Source of the DNA: Cryobacterium luteum
Lineage (GTDB): Bacteria; Actinomycetota; Actinomycetes; Actinomycetales; Microbacteriaceae
Reading direction: 5' to 3'
Length of the DNA: 64,000 bases
Assembly: GCF_900110125.1 (NCBI RefSeq)
Contig: NZ_FOCN01000007.1
Span: 110,784 to 174,783 of the forward strand
The translations under genes and the position numbers were made by a program. Shown one piece after another: positions 41,658-49,833 of this stretch. The number at the start of each line of letters is the position of its first letter. Position 1 is the stretch's first letter. The notes beneath the pieces were generated by a model, which worked only from the letters and a program-made list of their open reading frames with translations, was not told the DNA's origin and ran no database searches.

Positions 41658-42878
41658 ATGCCTCTTGGCCTCTTAGCTCTTGCCGCCGGCGGATTCGGCA
41701 TTGGGTTGACCGAATTTGTCATACTCGGTCTGCTCCCCGAGGTAGCAGCAGACTTCAACGTCAGTATTCCCGTCGCCGGGTACTTGGTCTCGATATACGC
41801 CTTGAGCGTGGCCGTGGGTGGTGTCATCCTGACTGCGGCGACGGCACGGATGAACCGCAAAACGGTACTCGTCGGTCTGATGTGCCTTTTCATCGCGGGA
41901 AACTTCATCTCGGCCATTTCAATCGACTATTCACTCATGATGGCCGGCCGCATCATCGCCGCGCTCTGTCACGGTGCGTTCTTCGGAATCGGGGCCGTGT
42001 TGGCCTCCCAGCTCGTTACTCCGGACCGAAAGGCCCGGGCCATTGCGGTCATGTTTGCCGGCCTAACCACGGCAAACGTTCTGGGTGTCCCGCTGGGAAC
42101 ATTTTTGGGCCAGTCAACGGGGTGGCGAACAACATTCTGGGCAATCTCCGCGATCGGGGTCGTCACCCTGATCGGCCTGGTGCTCTTTGTGCCGAAGGAG
42201 GTTGACTCGAGCAGTCCGCGAATTGGGCTGATAAGCGAGTTGCGCGCCTTTAAGAATGCTCAGGTATGGCTGTCGGTTCTGGTCACCATTTTCGGCTTCG
42301 GAGCAATGTTCGGCGCCTTCACGTACATCGCCCCAATGATGATCGAAGTCGCGGGATTCCAGCCTGGAATGGTCAGCTGGCTTCTCGTGGTCTTCGGCGT
42401 CGGGCTCTTCGTCGGCAACCTCATCGGGGGCCGGGCGGCCGACCACAATCTTAATCGCACTTTGATCGGCCTACTCGTCGCGCTCACCGTCATCCTCGCC
42501 GCTTTTACGCTGACCGCACACAACCAGTGGGCCAGCATTGTCACTCTGTTCCTACTCGGGGGCGTCGGATTCGCAGCCGTGCCGGGCATGCAGATGCGTG
42601 TTTTGCACTTCGCTGCCGAGGCCCCGACTCTCGCCTCCGGTGTGAATATCTCGGCCTTCAACCTGGGCAACGCGATCGGAGCCCACCTGGGCGGTCTGAC
42701 AATCGCAGCGGGACTCGGCTACACCTCACCGAGTTGGGTCGGAGCAGCCCTCGCGGGCGCGGCAGTGGTCACGATGCTCCTCTCGTCGCGGCTTGAGGGC
42801 AGGCAAAACCGTCGCGCCACGACCAGTGCCCACGCTGAAACCCTGCCACTTCCCAAAAATCTGTCCATTCGACACTGA
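41658..42878 (+). CDS. MFS transporter, DHA1/AraJ-like sugar-efflux type
   Basis: 406 aa, twelve membrane segments. GFGIGLTEFVILGLLPEVAADFNVSIPVAGYLVSIYALSVAVGG is the typical start of AraJ/YdhP-like exporters, and MAGRIIAALCHGAFFGIGAVLASQLV includes motif C. This subgroup includes exporters for arabinose, sugars and small drugs. AAAAGGAA precedes the ATG. It lies between the epimerase and the propeller gene, so it is a candidate exporter of the island's product. Confidence 0.87.
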   Translation: MPLGLLALAAGGFGIGLTEFVILGLLPEVAADFNVSIPVAGYLVSIYALSVAVGGVILTAATARMNRKTVLVGLMCLFIAGNFISAISIDYSLMMAGRIIAALCHGAFFGIGAVLASQLVTPDRKARAIAVMFAGLTTANVLGVPLGTFLGQSTGWRTTFWAISAIGVVTLIGLVLFVPKEVDSSSPRIGLISELRAFKNAQVWLSVLVTIFGFGAMFGAFTYIAPMMIEVAGFQPGMVSWLLVVFGVGLFVGNLIGGRAADHNLNRTLIGLLVALTVILAAFTLTAHNQWASIVTLFLLGGVGFAAVPGMQMRVLHFAAEAPTLASGVNISAFNLGNAIGAHLGGLTIAAGLGYTSPSWVGAALAGAAVVTMLLSSRLEGRQNRRATTSAHAETLPLPKNLSIRH

Positions 42879-42905
42879 CTCCACCGTCATCGAAAAGGAA
42901 TACAC

Positions 42906-44171
42906 ATGCCCTTACACTCTCTGGCAATCGCCGAACCAAGCTTCGGCTCCGAAACTGTCACCGACTTCCTTCGGGACGGATACTGGCTCGAAGCTCCAGA
43001 CATAACAGGGACCGGCAAGCCCGATCTCGTCGGCTACGGACTGTCGCTCGGAGAAATCTATTGGTATCAAAATCCGGGCTGGCAGAAGCGCCTGGTGGTG
43101 GACAAGATCAAGGAACCAGTAGGCATGGATTTCGGGGATATCACCGGCAACGGGGTCTCCGATCTTGCGGTCTGCTACCAGCTGTATGGTCCCGGCGGAA
43201 CGATTCACCATGCAGACCCGGAGGGCGGCAAGATCGACTGGCTTGAAAACCCGGGGAACGCCGCAGAAACCACGGATCAGTGGGTGCGTCACTACGTTGG
43301 GCGCGCCACCGGTATGCACCGTTTGCGGGTGGGGCACTTCACCCGCACCGATGTGATGCAAATCATCGGCTTCCCCATCGTCGCAGTGGAAGGTGTCCAC
43401 GCCGTTCTCCCGGTGGTCATCTTTACCCAGCCCGATGACGTCAGGAACGCTACGGAATGGCCGATGGAAGTCATCACGAACCGCGATTTTCGCATGATTC
43501 ACGGTGTTGCACGGAAAGAGAATATTGTTCCGGGGTCAAATCTTGATTCCATCCTGATGGCTTCGGATGAAGGGGTTAACTGGCTCTATTTTGACGAGGC
43601 GGCTCGTGCGTGGACCTGGGAGCACATTGGTACCGGCGAGGAGTCCCAGTTCGAACAAACCACGTTCAAGGGAAGCGGTGACCTGGACGGCGGCCGATTG
43701 GGCGAGGACCCGCTGGCGTACGTCGCCGCAGTGGAACCCTTTCACGGAAATACCGTCGCCGTGTATGTGCGCGATGCCACACCCGAGACGGGCGAACAGG
43801 CGAGGTGGACGAGGCATGTCCTGGACATTTACGGCGACCCGAACGACAGCGGTGAGGGGCCTGGTCACACGGTTATGTGTGGCGACTTTGATGGGGACGG
43901 CGATGACGAATTCCTTGTCGGATTGCGCGGGCCGAACCCGTGGCAGGGGGCCATTTACTACAAGGCGGTCGACGCAGCCAGAGGTCTGTTTCTCAAGTGG
44001 CGGGTGTCCGGCGAATCAGTGGCTCGCATCGTAGCCGGTGACTTTACGGGTCGCGGAATACAGGACTTTGCCACCATTTCCTACTCGGTCGAGCACTACT
44101 TCGTTGCGCCAAAAGCGCAGATCACCCTGCACCATAACCTCACGCCGCACGAGAAACGAAGGTTGGAATAG
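42906..44171 (+). CDS. seven-bladed beta-propeller protein related to aldos-2-ulose dehydratase N-domain
   Basis: 421 aa of FG-GAP/VCBS-like blades, e.g. DITGTGKPDLVGYGLSLGEI, DITGNGVSDLAVCYQLYGPG and CGDFDGDGDDEFLVGL, with Ca-type D-x-D-G loops. It closely recalls the propeller domain of fungal AUDH: TGMHRLRVGHFTRTD, then FPIVA, VEPFHGNTVAVYVRD and ARWTRHVLDIYG all have near-identical counterparts there, as does ATISYSVEHYF. AUDH dehydrates 2-keto-sugars to pyranones. Here the propeller stands alone and the cupin part is at 39513. AAAAGGAA precedes the ATG; no signal peptide. Two bases separate it from the FAD oxidase gene. Confidence 0.75.
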   Translation: MPLHSLAIAEPSFGSETVTDFLRDGYWLEAPDITGTGKPDLVGYGLSLGEIYWYQNPGWQKRLVVDKIKEPVGMDFGDITGNGVSDLAVCYQLYGPGGTIHHADPEGGKIDWLENPGNAAETTDQWVRHYVGRATGMHRLRVGHFTRTDVMQIIGFPIVAVEGVHAVLPVVIFTQPDDVRNATEWPMEVITNRDFRMIHGVARKENIVPGSNLDSILMASDEGVNWLYFDEAARAWTWEHIGTGEESQFEQTTFKGSGDLDGGRLGEDPLAYVAAVEPFHGNTVAVYVRDATPETGEQARWTRHVLDIYGDPNDSGEGPGHTVMCGDFDGDGDDEFLVGLRGPNPWQGAIYYKAVDAARGLFLKWRVSGESVARIVAGDFTGRGIQDFATISYSVEHYFVAPKAQITLHHNLTPHEKRRLE

Positions 44172-44173
44172 TC

Positions 44174-45919
44174 ATGACACGAAAAAGAGACTCCCCAGTG
44201 AATCGACGTCTGTTCATGACTGGCTCCGCCGGTACGGTGGCGGGAACGCTGCTCCTGGCTGCGCACGGAGTGGCACCTGCAGCAGCGCTGGGGACGTCGC
44301 CGACGGGCTTCAGCTCCGATTCAGGTTTCGGGTCAGGGCCGGTCGTCCCAGCCGGATCCATCGTCAAACCAGAAGACCGCAGATATGCCGATCTCATGAC
44401 GGGGAACAATCAGCGCTTCGTGGCGAACCCCGACTACGTCAGGCTGATCACGACCACGGAGGATGCCGCAGCAGCCCTACAGGATGCTCTATCCCAAAAG
44501 AAACGGGTGTCGGTCCGCAGCGGAGGCCACTGCTTTGCCGACTTCGTTTGCAACCCCGACGTCGGAGTCATCTTGGATCTGTCACCCATGACCGCTGTCT
44601 ATTACGATCCGAAGATGCGCGCTTTCGCCATCGAGCCCGGTGCGCGCATCATGAACGTCTACGAAACCCTCTACAAGAACTGGGGAGTAACGATTCCCGG
44701 TGGTATCTGCTACAGCGTCGGCATTGGCGGACACATCGCTGGGGGAGGATACGGACTACTTTCCCGCGCCCACGGGCTGACGGTAGATCACCTTTACGCG
44801 GTCGAAGTCGTCACCGTCACGTCCGACCGAAAGGTCCGAACCGTAGTTGCGACCCGGGATGACGCAGGCGAAAAGCAAGACCTGTGGTGGGCCCACACCG
44901 GTGGCGGGGGTGGTAACTTCGGCCTCATCACGAAATACTGGTTTCGATCACCCGGCGCTAGTGGAACCGAGCCGAAGAATCAACTCATCGCTGCTCCGTC
45001 GAGGGTCCTGGTCAGTGCGATCAGCTTGCCTTGGAACCAGTTGGATGAACGAAAATTTGCCCGCCTCATCACCAACTTCGGTGCCTGGCATGAGAAACAC
45101 AGCGGCCCCGGCACGGCGGAGTCCAATCTGAGCAGCCTCTTCAACGTTAGTCATAAGGCTCATGGAAGTCTGGGGATGTTCACCCAGGTTGACGCCGCCG
45201 CCCCGCAGGCGCGCAGGATTCTAAACGACTACATCGCATCCATTCTCGAAGGAGTGGCCATCGAACCTGCCCCGGTGACCACCGCCAACGGCGAGATACC
45301 GGCCGTTCCCGCCTTCTTCACCCCGCAGGACATTCCGTGGTTGCAAGCAACTCGGTTGGTCGGAACGGACAACCCCACAATCACCAATCCAACAAGCCGT
45401 GGAGCCCACAAGTCTGCCTACATGAACAAGCGCTTTTCTGCAGCCCAGATCGGCGTCCTGTACGGACAAATGACTAAACCTGGTTTCGCTAACCCGAACA
45501 CGATGATGGTGCTGTTCTCCTTCGGTGGCCAGGTCAACGCTGTCGAACAGCATTCAACAGCCAACGCACAGCGCCGCTCCGCTTACAAATTATGCTTGCA
45601 GACGTTCTGGTCCGATGCCAAGGATGACGCCTACTACCTGGGGTGGGAGCGCGAAACCTTCGAGGGGATGTTCGCCGCAACCGGGGGAGTTCCCGTCCCC
45701 GGCGAAGACACGGATGGTTGTTACATCAATTATCCGGACACCGACGTTGCAGAAAGAGCGCATAACCGTTCCGGCATCGGCTGGCAGCAGCTGTATTTCA
45801 AGGACAACTATCCTCGTCTGCAAAAGGCCAAGCTTGCCTGGGACCCGACTGATTTCTTTCGTCACAAACTGAGTATCGAACTTCCCCGCGAACCCGCGAA
45901 CAGTGAGTCGGTCCAGTGA
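44174..45919 (+). CDS. Tat-exported FAD-linked oxidase of the berberine-bridge/sugar-oxidase family
   Basis: 581 aa. A twin-arginine signal (NRRLFMTGSAGTVAG, cleavage near residue 38) precedes a VAO-type FAD domain. Both covalent flavin attachment residues are present: His119 in VSVRSGGH and Cys179 in GGICYSVGIGGHIAGGG. The BBE C-terminal segment ends the protein (WQQLYFKDNYPRLQKAKLAW, then DPTDFF). Bicovalent FAD is typical of gluco- and chito-oligosaccharide oxidases and of hexose oxidases such as Dbv29. It probably oxidises a sugar outside the membrane. It follows the propeller gene after two bases and overlaps the acyltransferase gene. Confidence 0.85.
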   Translation: MTRKRDSPVNRRLFMTGSAGTVAGTLLLAAHGVAPAAALGTSPTGFSSDSGFGSGPVVPAGSIVKPEDRRYADLMTGNNQRFVANPDYVRLITTTEDAAAALQDALSQKKRVSVRSGGHCFADFVCNPDVGVILDLSPMTAVYYDPKMRAFAIEPGARIMNVYETLYKNWGVTIPGGICYSVGIGGHIAGGGYGLLSRAHGLTVDHLYAVEVVTVTSDRKVRTVVATRDDAGEKQDLWWAHTGGGGGNFGLITKYWFRSPGASGTEPKNQLIAAPSRVLVSAISLPWNQLDERKFARLITNFGAWHEKHSGPGTAESNLSSLFNVSHKAHGSLGMFTQVDAAAPQARRILNDYIASILEGVAIEPAPVTTANGEIPAVPAFFTPQDIPWLQATRLVGTDNPTITNPTSRGAHKSAYMNKRFSAAQIGVLYGQMTKPGFANPNTMMVLFSFGGQVNAVEQHSTANAQRRSAYKLCLQTFWSDAKDDAYYLGWERETFEGMFAATGGVPVPGEDTDGCYINYPDTDVAERAHNRSGIGWQQLYFKDNYPRLQKAKLAWDPTDFFRHKLSIELPREPANSESVQ

Positions 45920-47082
45920 TGACTATGCCGACGACGTTGACCCCAGATCGGGTCGAGGTGTCCGTTCGCAGCAAATTGCCGTCGCTGACGGGGCTGCGTT
46001 TCTTTGCCGCGCTGCTCGTTTTCTTCTTCCACATCACGCTGTTCAACTCTCCCATCCCACCAAACAACGCTGTCAACCCTTTCCAGGATGTACAGCTGGG
46101 AGGAACCCTGGAGGCGGCCTTCAACAAGACCGGATACGTGGGAGTGTCGTTCTTCTTCGTGCTCAGCGGCTTCGTCCTGGCCTGGGCGTCGAAACCAGGG
46201 GAGCGGCTGGTCAGCTTCTGGCGTCGCCGGATAGTGAAGATCTTTCCCAACCACATCGTAATGTGGGTGCTGTCTATGGTGCTGTTCGCAGCGGCGATCA
46301 CCAGCCCGGTGGCATCCATCACCAGCTTCTTTCTGGTGAACTCCTACTCGCCGGACGAATCCGTGTACGTCGCGGTCAATCCCCCAGCGTGGACGCTGTG
46401 CAGCGAACTGCTTTTCTATCTGCTCTTCCCGTTCATCATGCACCTCCTGCGGCAAATTCCCCGGAACTGGCTCTGGGGGTGGGCGGGAGTGATGGGCCTG
46501 TGCATGGTCGTCGTGCAGCTCATCACGCTATACCTAATCCCGGATACGCCGGTTTCGGCACTGACTCCGGTTTCCGCGACACAATTCTGGTTTGGTTACA
46601 TTTTTCCGCCGACTCGGCTTTTCGAATTCGTCCTCGGATCAATTCTGGCTCTTATCGTTCTGTCGGGACGCTGGATCCCGATGAAGACCTATCAGGCACT
46701 GATCCTCTGCGCGGCGGGCTACGGTATTGCCCTGACTGTACCTTTCGTGTGGTCGTTCAATGTCGCGATGATCATTCCAATTTCTGCTTTGATCTGCACC
46801 GTTGCTACCGCCGATATGCGCGGTGCAAATCGGTTTCTGGGAAGCCGCATCATGTTGTGGCTCGGAAACATATCCTTTGGGTTCTACCTCTGCCAGGGAA
46901 TCGTTATCTTCTACGGACGCATTCTCATGGGAAACGCGACCTATCCGACGCCGGTTGCTTTCCTGATGATCGTCGGGTTTCTCATCGCAGCGATCTTGGG
47001 CGGATGGGCTCTCTACGCGCTGGTGGAAAAACCGGCTATGGACAGGTGGGCCCGCCCCAGACGGAAAGAACCGGCGGCGTGA
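45919..47082 (+). CDS. membrane acyltransferase, acyltransferase-3 family
   Basis: 387 aa with about ten membrane segments. LPSLTGLRFFAALLVFFFHI contains the catalytic His of the family; VGVSFFFVLSGFVLAW and WTLCSELLFYLLFPFIM are two further signatures. Members transfer acyl groups (often O-acetyl) to sugars or antibiotics at the membrane. It overlaps the oxidase stop codon (TGATG, with a GTG one codon earlier as alternative). Its presence supports a sugar-derived product that is acylated before or during export. Confidence 0.86.
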   Translation: MTMPTTLTPDRVEVSVRSKLPSLTGLRFFAALLVFFFHITLFNSPIPPNNAVNPFQDVQLGGTLEAAFNKTGYVGVSFFFVLSGFVLAWASKPGERLVSFWRRRIVKIFPNHIVMWVLSMVLFAAAITSPVASITSFFLVNSYSPDESVYVAVNPPAWTLCSELLFYLLFPFIMHLLRQIPRNWLWGWAGVMGLCMVVVQLITLYLIPDTPVSALTPVSATQFWFGYIFPPTRLFEFVLGSILALIVLSGRWIPMKTYQALILCAAGYGIALTVPFVWSFNVAMIIPISALICTVATADMRGANRFLGSRIMLWLGNISFGFYLCQGIVIFYGRILMGNATYPTPVAFLMIVGFLIAAILGGWALYALVEKPAMDRWARPRRKEPAA

Positions 47083-47126
47083 CTCCCCGATCAAACCTGG
47101 AGAAAGATCCTCGCCCTCACGGAGGG

Positions 47127-47149
47127 GGCTCCACGGATTGCGTGGGGCC
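47127..47149. terminator. hairpin terminator between convergent genes
   Basis: GGCTCCACG (47127-47135) pairs with CGTGGGGCC (47141-47149) across a five-base loop, one G-T pair. A pyrimidine-rich tract follows on the plus strand. It ends the island's main operon and may serve the convergent regulator gene as well. Confidence 0.6.
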
Positions 47150-47178
47150 ACCCTCTTCTCTTATCCCGGTGGCGGTTC

Positions 47179-48057
47179 TTACGGACGTGCCCAGTCGTGG
47201 TCGAACTGGCCGACGGTGTTCGCGGAGGTCAACAGCTGCAGCGCTTCGGAGCTGGGTGAGCCCGGATCAGCCGTATAGAGCAGGATCCGGTGGCCCGAGT
47301 CATCTGGAGAGGACAAAACCTCGAAGTTCAGCTCCAGGGAGCCGACAAACGGGTGCCTGAAATACTTCAAGCCAGATATGCAGTTCTCCACCGGATGCTT
47401 CGACCAGATCGAGGCAAATTCCGGACTCTTCATGGTCAATTCACCGACCAGGGCAGTCAGCTCCTGGTCGTCGGAGAAACGACCGGTCAGCAGCCGTAAC
47501 GAAGCGACGGCGCGGTTGGCTTCTTCGGTCCACCGCTCATACAGCTCGCGAGTATGAGCATCCAGGAACAACATGTGCGTCATGTTGGGACGCTCCGCCA
47601 AGCAGGACGGACTGTCAAAGGCCAGCTGCGACGCAACGAGTTTGTGTCCAAGGGCATTCCAAGCGAGTACTTCACTGCGACGACCTAACACCACCGCTGG
47701 AGTGGTTGACATCGATTCGATGAGGCGCAGGGTTCCCGGACGCGCATGATCAGGCTTCACGTTCGCACGACGCTTCGTTTTCACCGGCTTCGCGAGGTCC
47801 ATCAGGTGGGCGCGTTCTGCATCGTCAAGGTCGAGCGCGCGGGCGATGGCTTCGAGGACTGATTCGGACGCGTTGCTGCTTAGACCCTGCTCGAGTCGGG
47901 TGTAGTAGGTGTTGCTGACCCCCGCGAGCATGGCCAGTTCCTCCCGACGCAGCCCAGGTACTCTCCGCACGCCATAGTTGCGCAAACCAACATCTTCTGG
48001 CTGCAGTCCGGACCGTCGGTTACGCAGGAACTCACCAAGTTCTGTGGGGCTACTCAT
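47179..48057 (-). CDS. XRE-family regulator with MmyB-like ligand-binding domain
   Basis: 292 aa. The N-terminal helix-turn-helix (residues ~8-85) reads GEFLRNRRSGLQPEDVGL, RVPGLRREELAMLAGVSNTY and YTRLEQG, the standard pattern of this actinobacterial group. The C-terminal MmyB/MLTR domain includes VLGRRSEVLAWNALGHKLVA, LFLDAHTRELYERW and KYFRHPFVGSLELNFEVLSSPDD. Such proteins often control a divergent exporter or oxidoreductase gene. Here the divergent neighbour is an MFS exporter 138 bases away, and the convergent neighbour is the sugar-oxidase operon. Confidence 0.88.
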   Translation of the reverse strand: MSSPTELGEFLRNRRSGLQPEDVGLRNYGVRRVPGLRREELAMLAGVSNTYYTRLEQGLSSNASESVLEAIARALDLDDAERAHLMDLAKPVKTKRRANVKPDHARPGTLRLIESMSTTPAVVLGRRSEVLAWNALGHKLVASQLAFDSPSCLAERPNMTHMLFLDAHTRELYERWTEEANRAVASLRLLTGRFSDDQELTALVGELTMKSPEFASIWSKHPVENCISGLKYFRHPFVGSLELNFEVLSSPDDSGHRILLYTADPGSPSSEALQLLTSANTVGQFDHDWARP

Positions 48058-48195
48058 GCTCTTAAGTCTGGCTTATCGGGACTGCACCTGCCTAACCCCG
48101 CCAGTGCTACCCACAGCACGGTCTGGTTGTGCTTGAGCGAAGATCGCAGGCTGAGGGTACACATCCCGTTTCGGGCTTACGGAAGGACCACCGCC

Positions 48196-49665
48196 ATGGC
48201 CAGCACCAATGACGTCCAGGAGACGCCATCAATACCGCCGGGAACAGTTTCACCCCCGGCCACGTCATCAGCAACAATGACCGGCAAGCAACGACTGATC
48301 CTCGTTCTTCTGCTGACGGCAAGTTTCACCCTCGCCGTCGATTTTTCCATCCTCAACGTTGCGCTACCCGTAATCGGATCTGAGATCGGCTTTGGGCTGG
48401 ACACCCTGCAGTGGATCATCACCGCGTTTGCGTTGTGCGCGGCCGGGTTCACTCTGCTCTTCGGCCGGGTCGCGGACCTGTTCGGCCGGCGTCGGCTATT
48501 CATCCTCGGGATGGCCGTGCTCGGGATCGCTTCCCTGGTAGGCGGACTCGCCACCACACCGGCGCTGTTGCTCATTGCCCGGGTCGCTCAGGGACTGGCA
48601 ACCGCAGCCGTCGTACCCGCAGCGTTGTCCCTGCTGACTACATCCTTCCCTGAAGGGAAACTTCGCGAGAAAGCGCTGGGACTCAATGGCGCCCTGATGG
48701 CAGCCGGGTTCACCACGGGTGCCATCCTCGGCGGCGTATTGACCGATCTATTGTCTTGGCGTTGGGCATTCTTTATCAACGTACCTATAGCGATAGCCGT
48801 CGTCATGCTTGCACCGGCCATCCTGGCTGAATCCCGTCCTGCGCAGAAAACGAGACTGGACGTGCCCGGTGCTATCACGGTCACCCTTGGTCTGCTCGCC
48901 ATCGTTTACGGCCTGTCCTCAGCAGCGGAAACCTCATGGGTCCACCCGATGACGCTGGGACCACTCCTCTTTGGCGCGCTCCTGCTCGTCGTTTTCTGGT
49001 TCGTTGAACGCAATACAGCTCACCCCCTCGTTCCAGTGGCTATTCTGCGACGCAGCACCATTGCTTGGGGAAACATCGCCGGGGCTCTGGCCTTCGTCAC
49101 CGAAACATCCCTGGTTTTCCTGTTGACCCTCTATCTGCAAAAGACCCTTGGCTACACTCCCCTTGGTGCCGGGTTGTCCTTCGCCGTTCTGGGGCTGGGA
49201 ACGGTTCTCGGCGGCATCGTCGGGCCCCGCCTCATCGGTCGGTGGGGCACCAAGAAGACCATCATCGTCGGTTTCACCGTGCAGGCCGCTGCCACCGGAT
49301 CGCTGGTGTTGCTCGGGACCAATGGCGAGTCCATCATCCTGCTGCTCATCGCCACCTTCGTGGGAGGGGTGGCGAACCTTGTGGCAATCGTCGGTTTTAT
49401 GGTCACCGCGACATCGGGTTTGTCGGATCACGAACAAGGTTTGGCTACGGGGTTGGCGACCATGAGCCAGCAAATCGGCATCACAATGGGTATTCCGATT
49501 ATGAGTGCCATCGTCGCAGCCCGGGTTCACCGGCTGGGGGCCGAAACATCCCTGACGGTGCTCGACGGAGTCTCCACTGCCATTCTGGTCAATGCCGGAC
49601 TATGCCTCATCACCGCCCTCGCCGTGGCCGCATTCCTCAAATCTCCCGCACGAAACGACGCCTGA
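48196..49665 (+). CDS. MFS multidrug exporter, DHA2 (EmrB/QacA) type
   Basis: 489 aa with about fourteen membrane segments. VDFSILNVALPVIGSEIGFGLDTLQWIITAFAL is the diagnostic first-helix motif; GRVADLFGRRRLFILGM and WRWAFFINVPIAI follow. DHA2 proteins export drugs and antibiotics with proton antiport. GGAAGGA precedes the ATG at 48196. Divergent from the XRE regulator, it is the right-hand gene of the low-GC island and a plausible self-resistance or product-export pump. Confidence 0.9.
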   Translation: MASTNDVQETPSIPPGTVSPPATSSATMTGKQRLILVLLLTASFTLAVDFSILNVALPVIGSEIGFGLDTLQWIITAFALCAAGFTLLFGRVADLFGRRRLFILGMAVLGIASLVGGLATTPALLLIARVAQGLATAAVVPAALSLLTTSFPEGKLREKALGLNGALMAAGFTTGAILGGVLTDLLSWRWAFFINVPIAIAVVMLAPAILAESRPAQKTRLDVPGAITVTLGLLAIVYGLSSAAETSWVHPMTLGPLLFGALLLVVFWFVERNTAHPLVPVAILRRSTIAWGNIAGALAFVTETSLVFLLTLYLQKTLGYTPLGAGLSFAVLGLGTVLGGIVGPRLIGRWGTKKTIIVGFTVQAAATGSLVLLGTNGESIILLLIATFVGGVANLVAIVGFMVTATSGLSDHEQGLATGLATMSQQIGITMGIPIMSAIVAARVHRLGAETSLTVLDGVSTAILVNAGLCLITALAVAAFLKSPARNDA

Positions 49666-49833
49666 GTCGATAGACCCGGTTATGTCGAACGACACCATGA
49701 GGTGAGATGTAGACCGGTTCCTCGCCCCACACTCGTCGAAGCCAAGAAACATGCGCGTCCAGCGACCGTGTCGGTGGGCGCAGATAGGCTATTACCGTCA
49801 GATCGACGGGCAGACATAAGCATGGGAGATGCA

